A stretch of DNA of 64,000 nt from Nephrocerus scutellatus (taxonomy: Eukaryota > Arthropoda > Insecta > Diptera > Pipunculidae). Position numbers and translations under genes: made by a program. Shown here piece after piece: positions 55,115-64,000 of the stretch (position 1 is its first letter; the number at the start of each line of letters is the position of its first letter). The DNA lies in the NCBI GenBank assembly GCA_947095585.1, contig OX352761.1:25635777-25699776 (forward strand), read 5' to 3'. The notes beneath the pieces were generated by a model. That model was not told the origin of the DNA and searched no databases. It saw only the letters and a list, made by a program, of their open reading frames with translations.

Positions 55115-55844
55115 AAGAAGGATTTTTTTTACGCGTGTACTAAACCAACAGTTTCGAGAATGTTCTATTCTGTTCTATTCGAACCATTAAGGAAATACCA
55201 CAAAACACTGGTATACGCATAATCTTACATAAAATTCACCACATACTTTTATACATATACACATTACTTATAGTAATCTACAGATGGCGCTGTTAAGTGT
55301 ACTAAAAGTACTTTCGTAACTCTCTCTCTTAAAATTGTGATTCATTCTGCTAGAATGTATTCTATATTGTGATAATTGTGCTTCGCATATAGATTTGTTA
55401 AACACGGTACGGCTTGATTTCGTCAGTTCCATAATGCTAAACGTCATTCTTCGAATGTAAACGATAGGTTCAAGCTCTATCACTCTCGAACAAGATTTTC
55501 TCACGACCACACTATTAGTTTGGCAGTCTTTCCCATTTCCATGTCATAACCTTCACTATATAACGAAAGTGTAACTTGAGAGTATCCAAGAATAGAGACG
55601 GATATCCGGTCTCTAGATGCAGTTTATAGTTTGGTTTTAATAAAGTATCGAAGGAATTTTTCGACAACCTCATGGGTAGAGCATCCAAAAGCTGGAGCTT
55701 TAGGATAGCAACAGTGCGAAATATTTATGGTTTTGAGACATGATTTACATTTTTATTTTTAATTCAACGAGTCCAAATTGATGACGGTGCACGTTTAGCT
55801 TTGGCTATAAGGTGTTTGTTCATACTTAGATTATACGTAAGCAC
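55115..55844. other. unassigned sequence
   Basis: No supported gene. The upper part may continue the minus-strand LINE that starts at 55845, since a Cys-rich frame (HCCYPKAPAFGCSTHEVVEK, ~55670-55730) lies there, but no family could be assigned. Confidence 0.35.
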
Positions 55845-56390
55845 ACGATATGATCGCTCCACTCTTAATTTCGAGTATTTCTCCCGCCGCCACTACTGAA
55901 TGTAACTGTCTTAGATTTCTCCAGGTTAAAAAAGAAGATCCATTTCTTACAATACTTTTCAAGTCTATTAATCATCAAGTGCATGCCATATTGTATCGTC
56001 TAGAAGGATGATATGATTAGCTTACATAAATGAAGCAATCTTTACTTTCTGCTAAACTGTATTCCTCCACCTACTTCATCTGTAAAGCTGTTCAATAACA
56101 TGAATAATAGTGCACTTATAATCCACTCTTGTTTTACTGCAATTGCAGTTGCAAATCTTTGGATACAAACTCTCCATCGCAAATACATGCAACGATCTTA
56201 TGAAATATTGATCTCCGTATTTTAATTATTTTACTGAAGATTCCTATCCTGTACCATTTGTAGAAAAGCGCTTCACTTGCAATGGAGTTGGATTCTGCTC
56301 GAATGTCCACAAAAAAGGGGTACCATTTGTTTTGTTTCTTTTTATAAAACTCGGCTATATGAATTACTGCAAATATCTGGTGTACAGTAG
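55845..56390 (-). pseudogene. LINE reverse transcriptase fragment, clade uncertain
   Basis: Minus-strand frames give PFFVDIRAESNSIASEALFY (motif A; the normal FDS is NSI), KWYRIGIFSKIIKIRRSIFH, ACICDGEFVSKD, then SGL-type motif B relics and LEKSKTVTFS near 55900. Probably a fragment of a further LINE family. It abuts the 3' tail of RTE copy D at 56391. Confidence 0.55.
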
Positions 56391-56854
56391 AATCATCATC
56401 ATAATATTTGGCTCTACAACCGGAGTCCGGTCCTGGCCTCCCGCAAAAAATCCACCGGTCCCGATTTTTAACTGATGTCATGCAGTTTTGCATCCTACCG
56501 CAAAGGACTTTCGGAGCAGGATCCTCTTCGCTCATGCGAGCTAGGTGTAGAGTCACCGGAATCGTCCTTCCTCACATACGGGGCCAACAATTCTCCGTAA
56601 GACTTTTCTCTCGAACGCGACTAAGAGGTTAGAATTTGCTAAGCACCCAAGTCTCGGATCCATATGTAAGTACCATTAAATATAAGCAGCTTGGATACTA
56701 TGGTTAAGTTCCAGGATTTGAACAGTCTTGACAGACTATAGTAGGCTAAGTGGCTTTAAGCAACCGTGCGCGTATTTCTGGTTCCATGCTGTTATCGGCT
56801 GCTACAGCTGACCGGAATAGTTAAAGGATTGCATTACTTCAAATTCGCGCTCCA

Positions 56855-57567
56855 CTACTTTAATTGCGGAACCAATATTGGATCTTTTACTTGCAGACGT
56901 GGCCAACATGTACTCTGTTTTGCTCTTATTTTTTGTACCGCCTGCTCAATCTGGACTATAGCTTCCTGTACAGCTATTTGGTTTCTACCAACGATGTCAA
57001 TATCGTCTGCGTAAGGTATTATTTGAACGGACTCATAGAGGATTGTTCTTCTCGCCGTTACGTCAGAGTCTCGGATCACTTTATCCAACGATAGGTTGAA
57101 GAGGACGCAACCCAGTCCATCCCCTTGTCGGAGCCGGTTATAGGTAGATGTTGAATGGTATTGATAGTGGTCCGGATATTTTTACTTGGCTTATAACACA
57201 ACCTATATATAGTCTTGTCAGTTTATTTGGGATGCCGAATTTTCTCATGGCTTTATAAAGTTCTAGTCTGGCTAGGTGGCTTTAAAGTCTATAAAAAGAT
57301 TGTGTAGTGAGTATTGAGACTCTAGACATTTATCCATCACCTGCCTAAGGGTGTAAATCTGATTGTTGTTGATTTGTCTGGGATGAAGCAACACTGGTAT
57401 GGACCAATGATGACTTTAGCGTATGGAGCTTTCCTGTCTTGAAGGAAAGAGGAGAAAATCTTATACGCGGTACTCAACAACGTTATACCACGATATTTGC
57501 TGCATTTTGTGATATCTCCCTTCTTATGTATGGCGTACAGGATGCCTCTTCGCCAGTCTTCTGGCAT
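56855..57567 (-). pseudogene. RTE reverse transcriptase (copy D), YADD intact
   Basis: Fingers in the frame 57337-57567 (DWRRGILYAIHKKGDITKCS; YRGITLLSTAYKIFSSFLQD). Motif A is damaged by a small deletion near 57275 (FIDFKAT instead of FIDFKAAYDS). The polymerase box PYADDIDIVGRN lies in the frame 56855-57088. Enzyme activity is not expected because of the motif A lesion and frameshifts. Confidence 0.82.
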
Positions 57568-58289
57568 TGTTTCTTCCTCTCATACTTGCACTATTATTTC
57601 ATGAATTGCTTGGTGTAATGTGGGGCCTCCTCTTTTAATCAGTTCCGATTTATCGCCCTTCTAACTTTGTCTATGCTTGCTGGTCTTCGGTCCACACACG
57701 GTCCTCCAATTCGTCAGTTAGCTAGCTATTAAGCAAACCATGAAAGTAAATTGCCTGTGAGATCGGCGGTTAGATTACCCTCTTTGTCTTTGCAGTATGT
57801 GCAACGCGGTGTATATTGCGTCATACTGCGGAATCTTTGGTAGAATTTCCGCACCTGGCGCGGTCCTTGCTCTCTGTACTGTTCTAGTGAACGGTTTTTT
57901 ATATCTTCTCAGTTCTTTATATCCATCTTCGTGTGCCCGCGTTCTATGAGATTGTTGCATTGTTCGGTACGCAACACTCTTACGTTCAGTGGCTAGCTTA
58001 CATTCGTCATCGAACCAGTCGTTCCGATCTCTACGACTACTGCCTAAAATGAAGTTGGCAGTATAAATGACAGTATACCTAAGGCGTATCTATTTCTCTT
58101 CTACGCCTGATATCTCAGCGCCAGGACTTACTCCCCCTGCATTTAGGCCGAGTCCTATCGTTTGACCGTAGTTATTTCTGGTCTCTTCATTGCGAAGGGT
58201 AGTCGTGTTGACTCGAATCTGATTCGCGAATGCAGTGTTTTGTGATGATGCAATCTGCGCTCGAAGCACCATACCAAGAAGATAGTGGT

Positions 58290-59035
58290 CCAAGTCAACG
58301 TTGGCACCTCGGTACGTTCGTACCGTCATCAGGTTCTTTTGTGATATATCCACACGTGGTCTATTTGGTTGCGAGTGGCTCCATCGGGAGATACCCAGGT
58401 GTCTTTGTGGATATTTTTACGCCCAAACGTTGCACTCCTTACAACCTAATAATTGCTTTCTGTCATCTCTATGACTCGTTGTCCATTGTCAATAGTGTTC
58501 ACGTGTAAGCTATGGGTGCCAATGTACTGCCTTAATACTGGCCCCCTACCTATGTTAGCATTCATATCTCCCAAAATGATTTTTACATCATACTGAGGGC
58601 AGGCATATGGAGTTCCCTTTCGACTGATTCAAAGAATTTCTCTTTTTCATTACCTGGGGAATCCCCGGTAGGTGCGTGAACGTTTATAAGTCTTATGTTT
58701 TTACATCTGCCCCGCACACGAAGGGTGCATAGCTGTTAATTTATTGCTTTAAAGCCAATAACGGGGGTGGGTTTCATTCTTTTGCTGACTATAAACCCCA
58801 CCCCGAACACATGATATCTTGCATGACAGCGGTAATATATGTCATATTCTGATTTTTGTAAAACACCATTCCCCGTCCACCGCATCTTCTGGATTGCTGT
58901 TATGTAAGCATTATATTTGGACAGGGTATCGGCTAGCTGTTGTGCAGCTCGAGCTCTACACAGTGAGCGTATGTTCCATGAGACAATTCTTAAATCGCTT
59001 AGCCGCTTTCGTTGCCGTTGTCGTCGTCATTCATT
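58290..59035 (-). pseudogene. RTE endonuclease (copy D)
   Basis: Minus-strand pieces: RIVSWNIRSLC-like start (~58970-59000), ITAIQKMRWTG (~58880), YHVFGVGFIVSKRMKP (~58770-58820), INVHAPTG (~58675), a stretch at 58390-58550, and NLMTVRTYRGANVDLDHYLL (58285-58345). These match the AP-type endonuclease domain order of RTE LINEs, which nicks the insertion target. Two or more frame changes and stops inside. Confidence 0.75.
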
Positions 59036-59171
59036 ATTGTGTCCGAGGCTGATTTTGGGTTACGTAATAAAGTTTTTTCTACGAGGGAGGTTATTGGCTC
59101 GCGCCAACCTTACTTTGAATGGACTACCCCGATCATTCAGCTTTTCCTGTATTGGAGGAAAATTTGAATAG

Positions 59172-59468
59172 TAGAATAATAATAATAATAATATTTCGCG
59201 CGACAGATAATTGCGGTCTAAGGCCTAGCTTCTCGCAACCATTTGTGTTGAGCATGAGATATTTTACAAATGGAGGGGACCTACAATTTAATGCCGGATC
59301 CGAACGGTGAATTTAGAAGATTTCCGTGACAAATTATTACTCTCGAACGTTCGTCAGAATTTCGCGAGAGGTGGGAATCCGTTACACATACTTTTGGTGT
59401 TACTGGGATTCGAACCACGAACCTCCTGCTCAGAAGCATTGCTCTTATCCACTGAGCTAGTTCTTCCG
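59172..59468 (-). repeat. tRNA-derived SINE, family 1, copy A (full length)
   Basis: The minus-strand head GGAAGAACTAGCTCAGTGGA TAAGAGC (A box) and GTTCGTGGTTCGAATCCCAG (B box) are tRNA-like, but the anticodon arm does not fold properly, so this is a SINE and not a tRNA gene. The body has TTCTGACGAACGTTCGAGAG, CACCGTTCGGATCCGGC and GAAGCTAGGCCTTAGACCGC. It ends with (ATT)n at 59176-59193. About 297 bp. Inserted next to the 5' end of RTE copy D. Confidence 0.82.
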
Positions 59469-59539
59469 ATTTCCAGCTTGAAATTCATGCGACACAGTGT
59501 TATTTTTAACCCATTGTTTTAGCACATAAGTCTTGAGTC

Positions 59540-61115
59540 CACACAGAAGTACTGGTACGAGGCACGACAATTCTGTAATGGAGTGATTCATCTGACCAGA
59601 TATTATGCTCTCCTAGTTAAAACAAAGGTTTTCAGCTAACCTGAGATGAAGAATTCCCCAAAAAAACAACGATACAGTTTCTAAGAAATGACGCATGCAA
59701 TAAAAAATATTGACAATCAAAGATGCTAACTTTTTCAAATAGACTGGTGTCAAGATGACTAATGGAATTGCTAGATGGTATTTAATTGCTCCGCATCGAA
59801 TATTGATATGTAGTTTCTTTTAAGGTCCCATTTCAGACATTGCTTTTCCTCGAACAAATGTAAAAACCATGAGCGATGCAGCTCTCGTCTTCCTACCTAG
59901 GTACCTATATTTTTTTTTAAGGAAATAGCAAAGCAGACAAAAAGGATATAAAATGGGAATCCCTCTCCACACTGCATGCGGGACTACGCCAGTACCTACT
60001 TTGAAAAGGTGCCTCTCTCACCAATACATGAGGCCTTCTTCTTCACTTGAAGGGAGAGAAGAAGGACAAACAAAAATATTAAGTTATTGGAAATGATGAA
60101 AAAAATATTTCAGAATTCAGAACCAACAACACGAAGGACACAACGCTGAGAAAAATGCTCATATAAGAAATGAATAAAATCGCTCTCAAGAAAGCGCCCA
60201 GCACCAGCACGCTTGTGCTTTACTGTCGCGTTGTCGTCGTCGTCGCGCATAAGCCACGCGCCTGAGACAAGAGCAAGGGAAAACTATAAAAAAAAACCCG
60301 AAGTATCAGAAAAAACATAAATTGCACTTTTTGTTGTTGTTAAATATAAAAATAAGCAAACAGCAAAGAAAAACAGAGAGGAAAACTTCGGAAGACCGCG
60401 TCGTTCCGCTTGGCATTCCAAGTTGCAGCAGGAGCCAAACCATAAACGTCACCATGAGCGTGCAGGAAATGCAAAATGGGAAATGGGGCTCTGCATACAA
60501 GAACATCAAAATTTTCTTCAGTTTGTTTAGTTGGTTGTTCAGTTAGACACAACAACAACAACAACATCATTTTACGACCTTCTGAACCGAATTGATCATT
60601 GATCTTTTAAGCTACTTTTAACCTTTTACACATCCAGACTTCGCACTTCCTTCCAGCATCTTTCCAAAACGAAACTTGGAACGCCTCTGTTACACTTGCA
60701 AATACCCTGGCTGTGCATAGGAAAAATAAGGAGCAAACTGCAGCCAAACAAGAAAAAAATCCCATACTCTGCGAAACAAGAGGAAATAAGAGGGTGTGCA
60801 CATTTTTCTTGCATTTTCCGCCATAAAGAAAAAGTTTACGAGTAGATTTTTTTCGTATAGCACTTGCAGATATTAAACACATACACATACTCTCGTATAT
60901 GCGCTGTGTCACACAATAAGGGAAGAATATGTGTGGGTAGCGAAGCTACTGTTCCTTTCATCAACTTTTAAATCCAAGAATAGAAAAAGTTCCCAGACCG
61001 ATAGCGAGCATCGTGGAGCGTACAGTGGGAGAAAAAAGCAATTTTATATAATATTTTTAAGTTCATAAAATTACATAATTTAACTGGATATACGAGTATA
61101 TAGACAAGATTCGGA
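59540..61115. other. unassigned sequence
   Basis: About 1.6 kb with no supported gene. Two overlapping frames at 60306-60570 look coding in either direction but are low-complexity and have no domain. At 61080-61106 GGATATACGAGTATATAGAC resembles part of the repeat at 43228-43250. Confidence 0.4.
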
Positions 61116-61120
61116 GAGAG

Positions 61121-61615
61121 TCAGACTTTCAAAGGAAAACCATTTTTTATGGCATTCCGTGAAAAGGGAGGGCTGCAGAGTGATCGCCTATGCGGATGAC
61201 GTTGCTATTGCCGTTTCAAGAAAACACCTCAATACCCTGAAGGAACTGTAACAAAATGCTCTTAACAAGCTAACTAAATGGGCAGATCGTTATGGGAGTA
61301 AACCCCCACAAAACAGAACTTGTCCTCTTCACTAGAAAAAAATTCCACATGTTGACCCACCCTCTATCAAGGGCACAAGCTTATCCTTCTCTAATAAAGC
61401 CAAATATCTGGATATCGTTCTGGAGTCAGACTTTCAAAGAAAAACCACTTTTTATAGCATTCCGTGAAAAGGGAGGGCTGCAGAGTGATCGCCTATGCGG
61501 ATGACGTTGCTATTGCCGTTTTAGGAAGACACCTCAATACCCTAAAGGAACTCTTACAGAATGCTCTTAACAAGTTAACTAAATGGGCAGATCGTTGTGG
61601 TCTGGGAGTAAAGCC
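61121..61615 (+). repeat. 305-bp tandem duplication within the LINE
   Basis: TCAGACTTTCAAAGGAAAAC at 61121 and TCAGACTTTCAAAGAAAAAC at 61426 begin two copies of the same segment (~180 bases clearly aligned), including the YADD-coding stretch. Scattered differences show the duplication is not recent. Confidence 0.8.
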
Positions 61616-62689
61616 CCACAAATCATAACTTGTCCTCTTCACTAGAGGGTCTCGTTTGGTCAAAAAGCTAAGCTGGAAACCTAATATACAAGAAAGAGTT
61701 CGTAAAGCCACAGTGGCGCTCTTCTCCTGTAAAAAACCTATAGATAGCAAATGGGGCCTTCAGCCCCATATCACGCATTGGCTTTATATTTCGGTAATAA
61801 GACCTACAATTATGTACGGTGTGGTGGTCTGGTAGACTGCCTTAGACTTAGAAAGCAATAAATCGCGACAAACTAAGTCCAAAGATTGGCCTGTCTATTT
61901 ATGAGCGGAGCACATCGCACCACCCCTCCGCTGCACTAGATATACTGTTCAAGCTAACACTACTCGACATCTTCAGCAGACCAGTTGATGTTTGCGCGGC
62001 TATTCGCCTCAATGCTAACTCCCAGGGGATAAGAAATTAATTCGGACATTCCTCTATTCTGAATTCATAAAGGGTTCCATCAGGAGGTATAGACTACACC
62101 ATTCCGCAACTACATTTCAACAACAACTTCCAGGTCACCATCACTCTGGGAAGAAGATGAATCAATCAGTTTTTATAGTGACGGGTCAAAAACTGATGGT
62201 GGGGTAGGCGGAGGTGTTTTCTTAAAAAGCCTAAATATAAGTCTCTCTTTTCGTCTTCCTAATCACTGCAGCGTATTTCAAGCAGAAATAATGGCGATTA
62301 AAGAAGTCCTGTCATGGCTAAGAGAAACGTCATTTCCACTTAGGATATCCACATCTTCTCGGTTATTCAAGCAGCTTTGAGATCCATAGAATCAGTCTCT
62401 ACGAAATCTATTGTAGCCCTAGACGGCTGAACGTCTCTCAGGGAGATGGCCGAGTAGTTCAACATTCACCTGTATTGGATGCCGGGGTATGGGCACATTC
62501 TGGGGAACTGCAGGGCCGATGAACTCCCCAATTCCCTAGGCATACCAATTGCTACATGCAAACTCACGTTAAAGCAGGATGCTACTGACAAAACCAACCT
62601 TAGATGGACAAATGGTATAACGTGCGACAAAACAGATCTGTCCTAAGCTTGATCCGAAACGCTCCAAGCGTTTGATCTCTCTGAACTGA

Positions 62690-62968
62690 GTGCACGTAAG
62701 CGCTACGATAGGTGTAATTACTGGGCACTGTCTCATAGGAAAGAATTTAGCAAGGCTTGGTGTATTTTTCAATGACTTCTGCAAAAGCTGCAAAGACGGG
62801 GAAGAGAAAGAGACAATTCTTCACCTTCTCTGCACATACACAACTCTTTCTCTAAAGTGTAAGCTCCTTTTGGGAGACTTCTTTTACAACGACCTTAACG
62901 ATTTGTCAAGCACTTATATTAAAAGTCTTCTACGATTCATTCGAAGCTCTAACTGGTTCAATGAGTAG
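62690..62968 (+). pseudogene. R1/LOA-type LINE C-terminal zinc knuckle
   Basis: A 92-codon frame: ATIGVITGHCLIGKNLARLG, then C-x2-C at FCKSC, H and C at LHLLCTY, followed by LLLGDFFYNDLNDLSSTYIK and LLRFIRSSNWFNE and a stop. It is complete to the natural C-terminus of the protein. The spacing fits the C-C-H-C knuckle of this LINE group. Confidence 0.8.
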
Positions 62969-63065
62969 GCCGAGAAATCTTCTCATCACAATGGACCATC
63001 TATTGGTCTAAGTGGGTCGCCTTCCTGCCGACAGCAACCCCAACCTAACCTAACCTAACCTACGG

Positions 63066-64000
63066 CATTCCCTGATATTTTCATTTTATTTTTTTTTCTG
63101 CATGCTATGTGCCCCTATGTTCTCCTTGTCATTTTGATAAATTTAGCTCTTCAACCGGTCTCCGATGTCGGCTTTCCGACAGGTTCCGTAATAGTGTTTT
63201 TTTTCGGGTGATAAAAGCTTGATACAGACTTACACATAAAATAAATGTATCTTCACTCATGGATTACTTTATGTTCATTTTAAGATCGTCAATCATTTAT
63301 TTTCACTTTTGAATATTTATTCTTGGCTCTTAGGTCCTTATACTTTGGTTTCGTCACACTTGGAATGCAAGTTTTACAGAATCAATTGTTTCGTCACTTT
63401 TGAATACTGACTTTATGATCTTTATTTCTGGATCCTCATTGGTATATTATCACTTGATGATCTCAACCTTTGGATCGTCAATTTGGGATCCTCACTCATG
63501 GCTCTTAGGTCGTCATACTTTGGGCTCGTCTTTCTAGGAATGCAACGTCATTTTAGAAACGCCACTATTAGATCATCACTTTATGATCGCCACTTTCGGA
63601 TTCTCATTTACTGATTGTAACTTTATGATCGCCATTTTTGTCGCAATCGTCATTTAAGGAATGACACTTTTCGATCGGTGCCTTAAGATCGTCACTATTG
63701 AAAAGGAACTTTCGGATTATCCAAGTTTTTTGACTCGTAACTTTTGAGTCAATTTTAGATCACAATTTTTTTTTTATATATCAGGTTGGTTAAAACTGTA
63801 TGAGGAAATCTTGCCAAGGTAATAGAATTACACAAAATATTCCAGTAAGTATATTACTAGTAGAAGTCTACTCAATATAATCTGGCTAATTTATTTTGGA
63901 AATATTATAGAGAAATATATTATATAGAAAATATTAGAGAAAAACATTTTGCTTTTGTTCCAATGTGACACGGAAGGATACACATAACGAAATACTATAA
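63066..64000. other. LINE-downstream sequence, mostly minisatellite
   Basis: No gene. 63066-63240 and 63780-64000 have no recognised content; the region between is the minisatellite listed separately. Confidence 0.4.
63245..63770. repeat. degenerate GATCGTCACTTT-type minisatellite
   Basis: Words such as GGATCGTCA, GATCGCCACTTT, GATCATCACTTT and GGATCCTCA recur every 12-20 bases over about 500 bp. A longer segment (GGCTCTTAGGTC..CATACTTTGG..TCGTC..GGAATGCAA) is repeated at 63325 and 63500, a 175-bp higher-order repeat. Confidence 0.65.

Larger units (their letters stand above)
56391..59166 (-). mobile_element. RTE-clade LINE, copy D (longest copy)
   Basis: About 2.8 kb on the minus strand, covering 5' region (59040-59166), complete endonuclease span (58290-59035), linker, RT and C-terminal block, ending with the tail AATCATCATCATAATATTTG. 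It is the only copy that retains endonuclease N-terminus, RT and an unbroken YADD box together, although frameshifts and small deletions spread through all domains. Confidence 0.87.
61121..63062 (+). mobile_element. R1/LOA-type LINE 3' half with an internal duplication
   Basis: Order: RT box CRVIAYADDVAIAV in two copies (61175-61220 and 61480-61525), LTKWADR..LGV and HKTELVLFTRK, thumb (IQERVRKATVALFSCKKPID; HITHWLYISVIRPTIMYGVV), RNase H (FYSDGSKTDGGVGGGVF, ~62170-62215; FQAEIMAIKEVLSWLRET, ~62275), then the C-terminal knuckle (FFNDFCKSCKDGEEKETILH). The 3' tail is CCTAACCTAACCTAACC at 63043-63060. Many frameshifts; a 5'-truncated dead copy. Confidence 0.8.

Noticed and set aside
59395..59468. 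tRNA gene (minus strand)
   Set aside because: A and B boxes are good, but the anticodon arm cannot form a 5-bp stem with a 7-base loop, and the sequence continues into a body shared with two other loci. It is a SINE head.
60306..60570. Small membrane-like proteins on both strands
   Set aside because: Hydrophobic by T-rich composition only, with no signal or domain and mutual overlap.

Overview
The window looks like nuclear DNA of an insect, most likely a higher dipteran (a tephritid-like fly is a reasonable guess). It is AT-rich, has no operons, and carries an exon with a consensus 5' splice donor. Its repeats are of fly type: DD41D mariner-like elements of the type first described as 'rosa', RTE, CR1/jockey, R1/LOA-type LINEs with CCTAA-type tails, Helitrons, piggyBac, and tRNA-derived SINEs. 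The species call is inference. No rRNA, functional tRNA, CRISPR array or bacterial-type gene was seen.

The only host coding sequence I can support is a His-rich exon at about 28635-28988 (+), with a GTGAGT donor just after it and about 1.3 kb of 5'-UTR/promoter-like sequence before it. The rest is best read as intron or intergenic DNA filled with transposons. Long stretches without recognisable content are about 1-2409, 9.3-9.9 kb, 10.1-12.5 kb, 16.4-19.0 kb, 21.4-22.5 kb, 24.8-26.4 kb, 44.8-45.2 kb, 49.7-51.5 kb and 59.5-61.1 kb.

Layout: a complete DD41D element with an intact transposase (2.4-3.7 kb), then an RTE copy (3.8-5.9), an RNase H LINE end (5.9-6.9), a second DD41D element with one frameshift (7.7-9.0) and an RTE-like tail. 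Next come an RTE copy fused to a CR1-like LINE (12.5-16.1) that is interrupted by a ~118-bp tandem repeat, a SINE, two RTE copies (19.0-21.4 minus, 22.5-24.7 plus), a CR1-like LINE (26.4-27.3), the host exon, and SINE, RTE and LINE fragments (29.2-29.7). A 2.25-kb CR1-like LINE (30.1-32.4, minus) is followed by a SINE, an RTE copy (33.2-35.1, minus), an R1-type LINE end, a second RTE-like family and a piggyBac relic (36.9-38.2). A long CR1-type LINE (39.6-43.0, minus) is split by a CAAGAC hexamer array. After it lie SINE and RTE remnants, a small Helitron (45.2-45.6), a 627-bp MITE (46.2-46.8), an R1/LOA-type LINE carrying a SINE insertion (47.4-49.0), two satellite arrays (51.7-52.7), a jockey copy (54.1-55.1), a LINE RT relic, the longest RTE copy (56.4-59.2, minus), another SINE, an R1/LOA LINE with a 305-bp duplication (61.1-63.1) and a degenerate minisatellite (63.2-63.8).

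The elements do not form a joint pathway. Reverse-transcriptase LINEs probably supplied the machinery that moved the two SINE families. The two DD41D elements are independent cut-and-paste elements, and only the first keeps a full-length transposase frame. I found no convincing new multi-gene system. The most novel material is the pair of SINE families, the two satellite families (one lodged in a LINE), the TCA-flanked MITE and the paralogous empty site of a DD41D element.
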